This document shows positions 13,401 through 24,076 of a stretch of DNA of 64,000 nucleotides, piece after piece (position 1 is the stretch's first letter; every line of letters starts with the position of its first letter). The position numbers and the translations under genes were made by a program. A model generated the notes under the pieces. That model ran no database searches, was not told the DNA's origin, and was given only the letters and a program-made list of their open reading frames with translations. This DNA comes from Laccaria trichodermophora (Eukaryota > Basidiomycota > Agaricomycetes > Agaricales > Hydnangiaceae), in assembly GCA_018417955.1 (NCBI GenBank), contig JACTVC010000011.1, forward strand, positions 928,262 to 992,261. The letters are read 5' to 3'.

Positions 13401-13560
13401 ATTGCGGTGTCGTGCCCGAATGGGCATGAATGACCACGATCGTCTGAACGACGCGAGAGCCGACCAGAACTTGGCTGATGTGGCACGGATTCCTGCTCCA
13501 TGGGAAGCAAAGCCTCTATCAGACACGTCGCGGAACTCTCCAGCTCCTACATCGTCATGA
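10453..13560 (+). CDS. ATG1: Autophagy serine/threonine kinase Atg1
   Basis: Ten exons: 10453-10602, 10650-11039, 11086-11225, 11279-11857, 11904-12115, 12165-12635, 12685-12921, 12970-13103, 13154-13310, 13376-13560; exactly 884 codons plus stop. The kinase domain is at the N-terminus: glycine loop GKGSFATV (37-44), catalytic Lys59 in VAIK, HRDIKPQ with Asp176, DFG at Asp207, then GSPLYMAPE. The catalytic region carries the family-typical insert before the C-helix-to-HRD segment and [10 protein letters not shown] downstream. A long Ser/Pro-rich middle and a C-terminal helical region (HADEMYEY-like, [14 protein letters not shown], then ALQDDLL) match the Atg1/ULK layout, where the C-terminus binds Atg13 and membranes. 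Atg1 starts autophagosome formation on starvation downstream of TOR. The last two exons are assigned from splice signals and are the least certain. Confidence 0.9.
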
Positions 13561-14405
13561 AGTACCTGCTTTCCCTTTCGCATTTCTGTGTGAGTAGATG
13601 ACACGTGAGACTATATCTATTGGCATTCAATATTCATCCTCTGTATTATATATATGGAGACGATTCTCATCCGCATCATCCCTCGTTGCATATCGTTTTT
13701 ATTTTGGATGGACTCTGCTATTCCTTTTGCTTTATCTTTATTTGGTGTCTCGTTGCATATGCATCTTATATCATTGTGTCGTTGCTGTATTAACCTTGTA
13801 TCCTATCTGATGCGTTGCATCCGAGTCGTAGAGCCAGAGTCCACTACTGATGCAAGGAAAGACAGCATGTTTTTGTCACCCGCCATCGTCCAGACAATCT
13901 GGATGAAATTCAAAGTTTGCCTAGGCCTGTGGTATCACGCGCGCCTTGAAGCTAAAGAATTCCTCCTCCCCAGCATTAGAATCTCTTACCGTGAATTTCG
14001 ATACTTCACATACACGGGCATATTCACTCACTAAAACTTTGGGTAACCGGGTTGGCTGATATTTCATTGCAAGTTGTCAGAGTTTTGGGGTGTTTCTCAA
14101 ATGTCTGTGACCGTCAAAAGTTTATCTGGATAAATTATGTAGTACTAAGTACGGTGCTACAAGTCATAATCAAAGTAAAGGAACCTTCAAGTTACTTTAT
14201 CAGCAAACTTTGAAGGAAATAAGACAAGATAAGGAACGAGGAAAACCACTATAAGAGAGAGAAAGAAAAAAACAAGAAAGGAATGTGTGAGGGAGTGATA
14301 CATATGCTAGTGCTATACGTTGTATATAAATTATCCTTAGTTCAATCAGTCATTACCACGGAGAAAGAAAAAATCATTAACAAGACCGCGACGGCAAGCT
14401 AGGGC
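13561..14405. other. Convergent 3' intergenic region
   Basis: ATG1 (+) and the next gene (-) converge here, so this is 3' untranslated and spacer sequence. It is AT-rich and purine-rich around 14220-14290. I see no gene. Confidence 0.4.
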
Positions 14406-15887
14406 TCACCCCGAACGCGTCCTCATCCTCATCCACACCTCTCCCTCCCCATCCACACTCGTATCAACAACTTCAGCAAGCTGCTTCCTCGACGCCCGCG
14501 TCCTCAACGCCGGTTTCTCCTCCTTCTCGACATCAGGCGGTAGCATAGCCGTAGACTTCGACGTTGGCTTCAACGACCCCGTCGACGACCTAGGCTTCAA
14601 CGGCGACTTGACAGACGCCTTATGCTTCAACGACGCAACGGACGATTTCCGGGTCAGCACAGCCGGGCTGGCCTTTTTCGTCACATAAACCACCTTTCCC
14701 TCTTCCTCCTTCCCCTTTTCTTGTTCGCCCCCAGATGACTCCTCCATTTCCTCCTTCTCACATGCTTTTTTCTTCGATATACGTTGATGAGGCGTCTTGA
14801 GCGGTACCTCGACAGAGACGATTTGCCGAGAAGGCGTAGGGGTAGGCGACGCAGCAGCCGTGAAGGACGCGGAGAGGGGGCTCTTGTTGATAGGGGCGTG
14901 CGTGGACGATGACGAGGCTGACGATTTCGGTTTGGGCGTGCTGGGTTTCCGTCGGGGTGAAGTGGGCGGTGTGTTTGGTCGGGGTGCAGGGGTAGAAGTA
15001 GAAGGGGTGTCAACGTCCATCGCGTCAGGATCCGTCGTTGCGTTATTAGTCTGCGTATTTTTCCTAGGTTTCTTAATCGCGCGGGTGGGGTTACTCTTGC
15101 TCGATATGGCGCCCTTCGACACGGACGACCCAACACTCGCATTATCCTCCTCCTCCTCTCCCTCCTCCACGTCCTTCCTCGCCCTCTTCCTCGTCGACCT
15201 CGCCCGCTTCGCAGTAGCTGGGGGCGCAAAACACCTCATCTGGGCGCAGGTCGTAAGTTTATCATCATGCGGAGTCGAATCCGCGCGAAAGCGCGCGCGT
15301 TTAGGGTCGACGGTATGTTTACCCTCGTAGCACCAACCATCAGGGGGCCCCATGTCCCCGTCTCCCTCTACCGTACGGGAACAGCAACCAAAGAGCGTTT
15401 CGTACTCTGTACTGGAGCCTATACCGGAACGCACGCGGTCGACGACGGCGCTGTCATCGTCGTGAGGGACTAGACACGATCGGTCAGTGTTCTCGAGCTC
15501 AAAATAGGATTTATGGCATCGGACGCAGTGTAACCGTGGCGGAGGCGTGAGGGCGGAGAAGAAGGATGTGAGTGCTGTAAGCGCTGGAGGTGGTGTGTCC
15601 TGGAGGTGGGTGTGTGTGTACGCGTGCAGAGTTTGTGCGGGGACGGAGGAGATGAGAGATAGGAGATCTGCTGGGTCTGTGATGAGTTGTTCGGGTGGGG
15701 GAGAGGGGGTGTCTGGTGGGGGGACTGGTGGCGGAGTGGGTTGGTGTAGCTGGTGGTAGTCGATAGACGGAGATGGCGTATGGAGTTGGTGGGCATCGGA
15801 AGCAGCAGAGTCAAGGGGACCAGCCGGAATAGACTCTACGCTTGGTTGGGGTTGCGCTGGTTTACGAGAAAAGAAACCAAAGACCAT
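14406..15887 (-). CDS. Conserved-type protein with Cys/His cluster, disordered C-terminus
   Basis: Intronless frame of 493 aa from the ATG at 15887 (MVFGFFSRKP). An upstream ATG at 15998 adds 37 residues of low-complexity sequence and is less likely. After a Pro-rich N-terminus comes a compact Cys/His region: CVRCHKSYFE, then S-C-L-V-P-H, then CC, then WCYEGKHT, then CAQMRC. The spacing suggests zinc binding. The rest is basic, Ser/Thr/Pro/Lys-rich and probably disordered, with many KKPRK-type stretches that could be nuclear signals. I do not recognise a named family. A nuclear DNA- or RNA-associated role is only a guess from composition. Confidence 0.6.
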   Translation of the reverse strand: MVFGFFSRKPAQPQPSVESIPAGPLDSAASDAHQLHTPSPSIDYHQLHQPTPPPVPPPDTPSPPPEQLITDPADLLSLISSVPAQTLHAYTHTHLQDTPPPALTALTSFFSALTPPPRLHCVRCHKSYFELENTDRSCLVPHDDDSAVVDRVRSGIGSSTEYETLFGCCSRTVEGDGDMGPPDGWCYEGKHTVDPKRARFRADSTPHDDKLTTCAQMRCFAPPATAKRARSTRKRARKDVEEGEEEEDNASVGSSVSKGAISSKSNPTRAIKKPRKNTQTNNATTDPDAMDVDTPSTSTPAPRPNTPPTSPRRKPSTPKPKSSASSSSTHAPINKSPLSASFTAAASPTPTPSRQIVSVEVPLKTPHQRISKKKACEKEEMEESSGGEQEKGKEEEGKVVYVTKKASPAVLTRKSSVASLKHKASVKSPLKPRSSTGSLKPTSKSTAMLPPDVEKEEKPALRTRASRKQLAEVVDTSVDGEGEVWMRMRTRSG

Positions 15888-15964
15888 AGTGCACGATGAA
15901 GACGATAAGGAAAGAGAAAAGACGGAAGAGCAGGATAAAGAGGTGCTCGAGGCTTTGTATCTCT

Positions 15965-16235
15965 TTGTACACCACGTCCATACAACGCGTGTTTTCAAAA
16001 CACGTCAAATCAAAACACGCTTCCCTCCTATTCACATCTCGCCTGTCTAGCCTATCAGACCTCAACAACATACTACAAGGGCATAGCAGCGCATTGTCTA
16101 TCCCCCGCTCCCTGATCGCCAAAGACCTTCGACGTCGTTTAACATCTCAGTGATTAGCGCCGTTTTCGTAAAGTTCAACACTTGCGCGTTGACGATCATG
16201 AATGGGCTGGTTATGGGTCCGACGATGCGTTGGTA
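15965..16235 (-). pseudogene. 3' fragment of MYND gene family
   Basis: On the - strand this stretch is similar to the last exon of the intact MYND gene at 27413-28230: the same order of blocks, including the region encoding the VERVVGP-type motif. It has indels and lacks the zinc finger exons. It ends abruptly at about 16235, where sequence belonging to the F-box-like unit begins. It is a duplicated and truncated remnant. Confidence 0.65.
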
Positions 16236-16462
16236 GAATTGTAAATTTACTGATATGTATTGGGGAATACCTATGTGCTTCCGACGCTCTGAATCGATAT
16301 CTTGCTCTTCAGGCGGTCGAGATCAAGGGCTCGTTCCTCGCTTCGGTCTTAACGAGCTTCAAGAGCGCGTCTTTGACGCCCATCATCGATTTTGTTATCG
16401 ATCCGCATCTTGTTATGCCTGACTCAAAAATCCCTGGCTACACTTGCCAATCTGAACAAAAT

Positions 16463-17453
16463 ATGAATAAAACCCAACGCCCAGCGACAATCAATGTCGA
16501 TCTGCCTTTCGAAATCCAGCGTCCTATTTTCGAAATGGCCGCGAGGAGCCACCGCGGAGCTGGGTTCAATCTCATACAAGTCGCTCATTATGTATACACC
16601 TGGTTCGTCGCTCCCCATCATCGCTGTCCTTAAAACTGTTCACTGAATTCTTCATAGGGTAGAACCAATTCTTTACGAGGGCATTGAAATTCTCAGCCTG
16701 AGATCTGCTCGGTCCCTTCTTCAGACACTTAGCGCGAAAGATCGTGCATTTCTTGACTCCACCGTCAGAGCGCTGGCAGTCTCTGGCGACTTGAGTCTCG
16801 AATCCGCGAAACCCATCTTTGTCGCGTGTTCCCGGGGTGTAGACAGCTTTTCAGCATGGGGTATTGCGGTGAACCCCTCACAATATCTTCCCTTCATCTA
16901 CTCTCCACACCTACGTCGTTTGGCGTTATTCTCAAATAGGCCAAGAAAAAAAACTTACGATGACCCCTTCGATATTCCCATCGAAATGCTCGCCATGCTT
17001 ACGCATATCGTGCTCGTTTCAAACTTTTCTTATATTGCTTGGGACAAACTGATTAAACTTGATCTATGGGCCACTAGTTCAGCATCGGCAGCGTCATTGA
17101 CAGCCACTCCCACACCACTTGCTTCGTTTACTGCCTTCCAGAACTTGACCCATTTTGCGATGGCGCGGGTAGCCTGGCGATACGTCTCGATAATTCGAAA
17201 ACTCGCTAAAAAGCTACGCTATTTTGTGATTTTAAGTCAACCTGGATCTCTCGTATATCCCAGTATCATCGAAGGCGTCCGGTCACTGAATGACCATCGT
17301 CTTGTGGTCGTAAGCATGGAAGATTTCTCGGATTGGCCACAAGGAGACTCCCGATGTGTGACGACTTTCTGGGAAACGGTGGAAACCCTTGTTTCGAATG
17401 GTTTTATTTCCGACCAGGGCCATAAATGGCCCATGGGACACAAAAAGGCCTGA
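16463..17453 (+). CDS. F-box-like protein of a repeated family (copy 1)
   Basis: Two exons: 16463-16602 and 16658-17453; 311 aa with a 55-bp intron. The N-terminus reads DLPFEIQRPIFEMAARSH followed by a Val/Tyr/Trp-rich helix and VEPILYE. This resembles the short F-box-like leader very common in agaricomycete proteins (LPxEIQxxIFExAA ... W-x-x-x-L-Y). The rest is an unrecognised alpha/beta region ending in WPQGDSRCVTTFWETVE. Copy 3 (32754-33735, -) has the same intron at the same place and same length; copy 2 (25876-26859) is a pseudogene. An in-frame ATG exists at 16415; 16463 was chosen because the conserved part begins there in copies 1 and 3. Confidence 0.65.
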
Positions 17454-17464
17454 CAACATTATCA

Positions 17465-17625
17465 ACCATGTATCATTGTCTTATCTTGCGCTTTCACTTT
17501 TTCAACCAATACCATGGCAGGCTCGAGCAAGGATGTCGCCCAAATGCAACCCAAATGTCGCCGTAAACCTGTCCAATAGTATCAGATACGAATGGAGTAG
17601 ACTGGTCTGCAATGTTCTTGACTTC
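17465..17625 (-). pseudogene. Fragment of oxidoreductase gene, antisense
   Basis: The reverse complement resembles the oxidoreductase exon at about 29310-29480 (KIANKS through the VKAQDKT region). Base changes and small indels destroy the frame. It is part of the duplicated unit that also includes the neighbouring F-box-like gene and MYND fragment. Confidence 0.6.
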
Positions 17626-17644
17626 GATTAGATATTGTTCGTCA

Positions 17645-17885
17645 CGTATTTGCACACCACGTCCATGTTTCCAACCTGTAAACCTGTCAAATCGACTACC
17701 GGTAAGTCCATCTCACAGATGACATCATCGTCCTATTCCCAGGGCCGGGGTATAGTCTATTCCCCAAATTCCAACTCCCTGATCACCAAAGACCTTCGAC
17801 GTCGTTCTCAGTGATTAGCGCCGTTTTCGTATTCAACACTTGCACGTTGACGATCATGAATGGGCTGGCTATGGGTCCGACGACG
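17645..17885 (-). pseudogene. Second MYND 3' fragment, interrupted by the DIRS element
   Basis: On - this again resembles the last exon of the MYND gene at 27413-28230 and the fragment at 15965-16235. The similarity stops at 17885, within the GGTCCGACGACG block. The continuation expected from the first fragment reappears at about 25605, on the far side of the retroelement. Confidence 0.6.
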
Positions 17886-18378
17886 GCTTTGTATGTAGCG
17901 CGCTGATGCTAAGATGTGATATAACACGAAAATTCGATTTAAAATCTTGAGTCAATTGAAAATCCGAATTTCCGTGGGTTGGGGGAAAGCTTTGGAAAAT
18001 TCTCGTGCCAAAAAGCGTCGCGCTGATCTCAAGAAATTGGCACAATTCAAATCTGATACTTGTTCAAGGGATGCAAATGACATCTCAGGTGTGATAAGAA
18101 AACAAGTATATTTGAAAAAATGAATTGAGTCGAGAATTCCGAAAGCTTTGAGCGTGCCGGTGTGGATCCTGGTTTCCCAGCCCCATGTGAAGGGTCTGAG
18201 AAGACAACAAGACCATACCACCATGCGCAGCTCACCACGGTCGCGTTTCTTCGAAGACACGACACCCCAACCAGAGCAAGCTGATTTAAAGGTAAGTGCG
18301 GAAGAAATAAGATAGAAATAGATTGATGATCTCAGATTGATCCTTTGTTCCGTAAACAGAACAAGGTAAGTAGAGATT

Positions 18379-19671
18379 TTATAACTTCCACTTCTTTCTG
18401 TATGCCGACATCGACTCTTCAATGATAGAAACTCGAGACGCGGAACCCGCACTGGACATGAACAAAGGTAAGATCGACTCGACTTTCCTCCAATACTCCA
18501 TGAACGCTCTCGATTTCCAGCGCCCTTGTGCTGCAACCAAATCGGGCGCCACACCCATGAGAAGAAGATGCGTTGCACCACCAATGCGAAAGCCGTGACC
18601 TGGCATATCAGGCAGTCCGGCAGCGATCCATACCTCATTACAACGTGCCATAAACCAGCCTTTGGTCATGGGAGACCATCCGCCGTCAGCTGTTTCGAAT
18701 GAAAACAACGGTGCGTGAGATGGTATGGATTGATTACATGCAAGATGATGTTTCAGAGCTTTGATAGGACACGAAGGGTCGTCACGGGCTGTAATAGAAA
18801 TAGTTGCGCCCTCGCGAAGTGTCGTCTTAGTCCATGGTATCTGACAGGTACCATATTCCGTGCCGTTTGACAGTGTATGAAAGGTTAACGAGGTCGAACG
18901 GGCGACATGTTTGATAGGGTCAAATAAATTCGCGCTCGGAATAACGAGCTCTCCTAGACGACAGCAGCACCAGAAGGCGACACATGCAATAGCCCAGACT
19001 GCCGCGTCAAACGCATTGGATAGATCCAGACCGTTACGCAACGCATAAAGGTGCTCGATTGTAACAGGAGGACGCTTGGCCCGTTTGGATGATATAGGTA
19101 CGAGTTTTTGTGCTCCTTTCTTTGCACGGGACAAAATGTCACCTCCATTCCACAAAGCACCATTGATAGTATGCCAGAAGTGAAGGCCTGCGAGCCAATT
19201 GTCAATTGTACTCGACGCTACCTTCCCGGCGTGAAAAGCGGTGAAGGAGGCAATCAATGACTCGGAAGCTGGCATACGGTCGACCTCCGAAATGTTTATA
19301 CTGTCGCAATACTGTGTGAAGCGCAGCAGACCTGAAGCATAGCCGTCTCGAGTCGCTTGGTCGAGGGAAAAAGCCATGACTTCGAATAGGCGTGTAAAAT
19401 GTGACTCGGGTAGCGCCTTCAACATATTCTCCCGAAAAATCTGTGTATGAGGTGAGGTCCATTTGAGGAGTCTTTCACCTGCAACGACGTGAGGTCGGAA
19501 TATGGAAGGAGCTATCTCATTGCCCTTCCGAGGTTTCCTAGGTATCCGTATACGTGTTTGCGGTTGGGATGAAGATGAAGAGCAAATGTCCATGGAGGAC
19601 GAAAATCGTGATAATTCTGAACGTACATCTACGTTTTTGAGACGGTCGGAAAGAGTAGGAAGATCAGGCAT
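18379..19671 (-). CDS. DIRS tyrosine recombinase
   Basis: Intact 430-aa frame. Tyrosine-recombinase signature residues are visible: Arg238 in CRLGEL, His359 and Arg362 in GHGFRIGG, Trp385 in GRWKS and the candidate nucleophile Tyr393 in MEYWRK. These cut and rejoin DNA when the circular cDNA integrates. The start codon overlaps the stop of the upstream RNase H frame (19664-19671), so the two are probably read from one transcript. The N-terminal 60 residues are Ser/Arg-rich. The frame has no lesions, so the protein may still work in trans even though the adjacent RT is interrupted. Confidence 0.88.
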   Translation of the reverse strand: MPDLPTLSDRLKNVDVRSELSRFSSSMDICSSSSSQPQTRIRIPRKPRKGNEIAPSIFRPHVVAGERLLKWTSPHTQIFRENMLKALPESHFTRLFEVMAFSLDQATRDGYASGLLRFTQYCDSINISEVDRMPASESLIASFTAFHAGKVASSTIDNWLAGLHFWHTINGALWNGGDILSRAKKGAQKLVPISSKRAKRPPVTIEHLYALRNGLDLSNAFDAAVWAIACVAFWCCCRLGELVIPSANLFDPIKHVARSTSLTFHTLSNGTEYGTCQIPWTKTTLREGATISITARDDPSCPIKALKHHLACNQSIPSHAPLFSFETADGGWSPMTKGWFMARCNEVWIAAGLPDMPGHGFRIGGATHLLLMGVAPDLVAAQGRWKSRAFMEYWRKVESILPLFMSSAGSASRVSIIEESMSAYRKKWKL

Positions 19672-20668
19672 GATAAAAGTATTCGGCGATTGAGGATGGT
19701 ATAGAATAGGGAACAGTCACTCGATGCTCGAGAGGTGGAAGGATGCCACGAGATATAGGATCTGCTAAGTTAATGGAAGACTCTACGTATAAAAGAGAAA
19801 TGGAAAGGTCACGTTGCTCGAGGATGGCTTCTACACGCCGAATGCATGAGTTGGATTCTTGATTCCTTGACCATCCTTTCCGGAAGGCACCAATGACTCC
19901 TTCATTGTCGCTACGAATCAGAACATCAAGGTGAGAAAAATTCATCTCATTGAGAAGCGTGACAATGAGCTCAACAGCTACCGCTTCGAGCCATCCGATG
20001 TCTCGTCCGGGAGCCTTCCATGCTGGAAAGGTCTTCCACGCATCCCACGAATCGTTGATTAGCAAACCGATTCCCCAGTCTGTTGAGGCGTCGACCCAAA
20101 TGTTGAGATCAGAGGTAGGGGGACGCGGAGCGAGAAAGCGAATGATAGACAGCTTGGAAAGTTGAATTGACCACCATTTAAGGTCTGAAATAACGGAAGG
20201 AGGAGGAAATCTTGGAGCGAAGTCGCTGGTGAAGGTCGTGAGCCACCAAATGATATTGTTGAGATATGCTCTGCCACGCGAATAGACAAAGGTGATGTGT
20301 GATAACGAGCCGTGCAGAGATTGTATGTCTTTTTTGAGGAATTGGCGTGATAAAGGGGAATCCTGCAAAACGAAGAGAACTTTAGCGAGATGCTTTTCGC
20401 GTTTGATTTTAGTGAGATAGACAGTCTTCGCGACAAGGTTCCATTCAAAACCAACATAAGAAAAAATATCTCCAAATGGAGAACCCTTTGTTGTATGCCA
20501 TGGAATCCCGAGTGGGGCAATCATGGCTTTGATGTAATCAAGATCATAGTCATAACGATAGACAGTGCCATCAGAAGTTCCAGAAAATAGGCCGGCCTTG
20601 TTCGCGTAACGAAAAGCATTGAAATCATCAACCCATTTGATAACAGGCCCAACTCGGAGACTATGCCA

Positions 20669-21850
20669 TATGGCAACAGGGAGTGACCAGCTTCATTTTC
20701 ACGGCAAACACCGTTGTTTGTCCACCTGCCGAGTTGCCTGATGGACATAACTATTACAAAATACTATTTTTCCACAATAATTATCTTCGTAAAATGTTGA
20801 GCACTTTCTGAAAACAACAGTTCTGAGGGTGCGGAGATGGTAAGTACACAATCTCCTGTCTATTTGCTTTATATTATGATACTTCTGCTCTACCAACACT
20901 GTCTAGTCACATTATGCTGTTCAAAAAATTAGTCAAAAAGAAATTCAAAATTCTTTTTCAGCTACTGTGCAAAGTTGAAGAATGGTGAAGAAAACTTAAG
21001 CAGTTAAAATTGAAGAAAGTCATTTGATTCTCTTCACCAGAAATCTGCAGCACTCCTCATGCTGAATAAAACAGCAAAAAAAGCTACTTTTAAACTAAAA
21101 TGCCATTAGTATCATTGAAATTCTGGGGGTAAGTTATTGTAAGTCCTGTAATAATTACAAGAAGGGAATAAATCTTCTGGTACATTTGCAAATCACTGCT
21201 TTTCCCAGGTGTTATACTTTGAATAAGGTATTTTTTACTCTGCAAACATGAGGGGCTAAAATACATGACTGTAGTGGAGAATCAGCATCAGCAAGAAAGG
21301 ACATTCAACAGTTCATCAATTAATTCATGGAATACAAGAAAATATGTAGAGTAAACAACCTAGTGGGAGTTTGAAACATATACCATAGTCCTTAAACTTG
21401 CAGTAAGGATATTTAAAAGATTTTCTCAGCTACCTTACCACCATTCTGAAAATTTTCAAAGTCTGCAAATGCAACCATGAGATGAAACAAATTCCAATAT
21501 ATTTTTTACTAATCCTTTGACATGGATTGAACCTCTTATAGTTGGATAAATTGCAACAGGCTGAAAGCTGGGTAACATCAGTAAAAAACAATTCACAAGG
21601 TTAAGTACCATGATACAGAGCTGACAAACAAGTTTCCAAACTAAATAGGCAGGAAATTGTGTACTCATCATCACTGATGCACTCTCAGAACTGTTGTTTT
21701 CCAGTGGATGCTTGACATATACAAGCCACGAGTAGGTAATTATCGTGGGAAAACAGTATTTTGTAATAATTATACGCGGCAGCAATTCGGCAAGTGGACA
21801 AATAACGGTGTTTGCCGAGAAAACGAAGCTGGTCACTCCCTGTTGCCATA
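20669..21850 (+). mobile_element. Non-coding terminal-inverted-repeat element, copy 1
   Basis: 1182 bp, bounded by TATGGCAACAGGGAGTGACC and its complement, and flanked by the direct 6-bp repeat ATGCCA (20663-20668 and 21851-21856). The terminal inverted repeats are long and imperfect; similarity between the two ends continues for more than 200 bp. The interior is AT-rich with no plausible protein, so it is a non-autonomous element. A 6-bp target duplication with long inverted repeats does not let me assign a superfamily with confidence. Confidence 0.85.
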
Positions 21851-21887
21851 ATGCCAGATGTCAACCGTCGCATCTGCGACCTCTCCT

Positions 21888-23069
21888 TATGGCAACAGGG
21901 AGTGACCAGCTTCGTTTTCTCGGCAAACACCGTTATTTGTCCACTTGCCGAATTGCTGCCGCGTATAATTATTACAAAATACTGTTTTCCCACGATAATT
22001 ACCTACTCGTGGCTTGTATATGTCAAGCATCCACTGGAAAACAACAGTTCTGAGAGTGCATCAGTGATGATGAGTACACAATTTCCTGCCTATTTAGTTT
22101 GGAAACTTGTTTGTCAGCTCTGTATCATGGTACTTAACCTTGTGAATTGTTTTTTACTGATGTTACCCAGCTTTCAGCCTGTTGCAATTTATCCAACTAT
22201 AAGAGGTTCAATCCATGTCAAAGGATTAGTAAAAAATATATTGGAATTTGTTTCATCTCATGGTTGCATTTGCAGACTTTGAAAATTTTCAGAATGGTGG
22301 TAAGGTAGCTGAGAAAATCTTTTAAATATCCTTACTGCAAGTTTAAGGACTATGGTATATGTTTCAAACTCCCACTAGGTTGTTTACTCTACATATTTTC
22401 TTGTATTCCATGAATTAATTGATGAACTGTTGAATGTCCTTTCTTGCTGATGCTGATTCTCCACTACAGTCATGTATTTTAGCCCCTCATGTTTGCAGAG
22501 TAAAAAATACCTTATTCAAAGTATAACACCTGGGAAAAGCAGTGATTTGCAAATGTACCAGAAGATTTATTCCCTTCTTGTAATTATTACAGGACTTACA
22601 ATAACTTACCCCCAGAATTTCAATGATACTAATGGCATTTTAGTTTAAAAGTAGCTTTTTTTGCTGTTTTATTCAGCATGAGGAGTGCTGCAGATTTCTG
22701 GTGAAGAGAATCAAATGACTTTCTTCAATTTTAACTGCTTAAGTTTTCTTCACCATTCTTCAACTTTGCACAGTAGCTGAAAAAGAATTTTGAATTTCTT
22801 TTTGACTAATTTTTTGAACAGCATAATGTGACTAGACAGTGTTGGTAGAGCAGAAGTATCATAATATAAAGCAAATAGACAGGAGATTGTGTACTTACCA
22901 TCTCCGCACCCTCAGAACTGTTGTTTTCAGAAAGTGCTCAACATTTTACGAAGATAATTATTGTGGAAAAATAGTATTTTGTAATAGTTATGTCCATCAG
23001 GCAACTCGGCAGGTGGACAAACAACGGTGTTTGCCGTGAAAATGAAGCTGGTCACTCCCTGTTGCCATA
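21888..23069 (-). mobile_element. Non-coding terminal-inverted-repeat element, copy 2
   Basis: Also exactly 1182 bp, in opposite orientation and, where I compared it, identical to copy 1. It is flanked by a different 6-bp duplication, TCTCCT (21882-21887 and 23070-23075). The different duplications show that each copy arrived by its own insertion. Only 37 bp, including one duplication of each copy, separate the two elements. Confidence 0.85.
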
Positions 23070-24076
23070 TCTCCTTGTAAACCTGAAGCAGAGGCGAGGC
23101 CGAATGGTACATTGTGATCAATGTAAAACAAACCCTTGAATTCAACGATCAAGTAACGTTTGGAAGCAGGGCTGACTGGAACCGTGCGGTACGCCCCTTC
23201 TACATCAAGGGTGCACGCCTGTGTTCCTGGAGGTGCTGTAGAGACCTACACGATCGACGTATAAGCCATGACTACCAGATAATCAAAAAACGTGAAAGAA
23301 ACTTGGCCCTAAGTCATTCGTGTCCTTCAAGCAGCTAAAAGTTGTGAACTCCGCCGCGAAGGACATCCGAACGAGGCTCAAATGAGAGAGAAGATATGTA
23401 TGTGCGAGTGACATTAAAGAATAGAGAAATTGATATGTATGATGTAGAACTTACAATTTTAGCACATTCAGATGCCGTTCCCCAACGCGTTGGGTACTCC
23501 TCCAAGTTTATGTCATCGTTGACTGAAAACCCCAAGTTTCCCCGATACGAGAGATTGCGACAGCACCGAAATTTGTCAGGCCCACCGGCTTCGCCAGGCT
23601 TAACGACGACTTGGATTGGTGATGAACGAAACAGACCGATTTTGGCTTCTAATTCTTTTTGAGTAAACGGACCTGAGAGGCGTCCGAGTTTGAGTTCATC
23701 AGCAATGTATTCTTGGATAATGTGATCGTGAGGCGTAGCAGATGCGAGATTGCCAGGAGTAAAAGAGACGTCGAGATCGGCAATATTTCTGAGTGGAAAG
23801 CCGTGAGATAATTTGAAGCAAAGTTCAGGATACCAATTGAGAATTTGCGCTTTAGATAAGTAAGCATGAAAAGCGATCGCGCTATAAGGGGTTATGATTT
23901 TTGAGTAATCAGAGTCAGAGTCGTGAGGAGATGATTCGAGACGAAGGTTATCAGAGTATGGCAAGCGATCATTGATTATCAGGTCTGGACAGAATGTAAG
24001 ATGATCAAGCAGATCATAAAGCGGTAGGGAGAGCAAATGAGCGGAAAGATGAGATGATGAAGCTGTAAAGTCTAGT

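Larger units (their letters stand above)
20669..23069. repeat. 2.4-kb near-perfect inverted repeat with 37-bp spacer
   Basis: The two inserted elements form a palindrome with 1182-bp arms. If transcribed from either side, the RNA would fold into a long hairpin. Such structures are unstable in cloning and easily mis-assembled. Confidence 0.85.

Noticed and set aside
17952..18638. A 228-codon frame overlapping the end of the tyrosine recombinase
   Set aside because: It lies out of frame with the conserved recombinase and shows no domain; it is a shadow frame and 3' sequence of the element.
21456..21836. Open frame inside the inserted 1182-bp element, repeated in mirror image at 21902-22282
   Set aside because: It starts inside the terminal inverted repeat, crosses AT-rich sequence and resembles no transposase. 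The identical copy is explained by the element being present twice.
20669..23069. A single palindromic transposon
   Set aside because: The spacer holds the missing reverse-transcriptase codons, and each half has its own distinct 6-bp target duplication, so these are two separate insertions.
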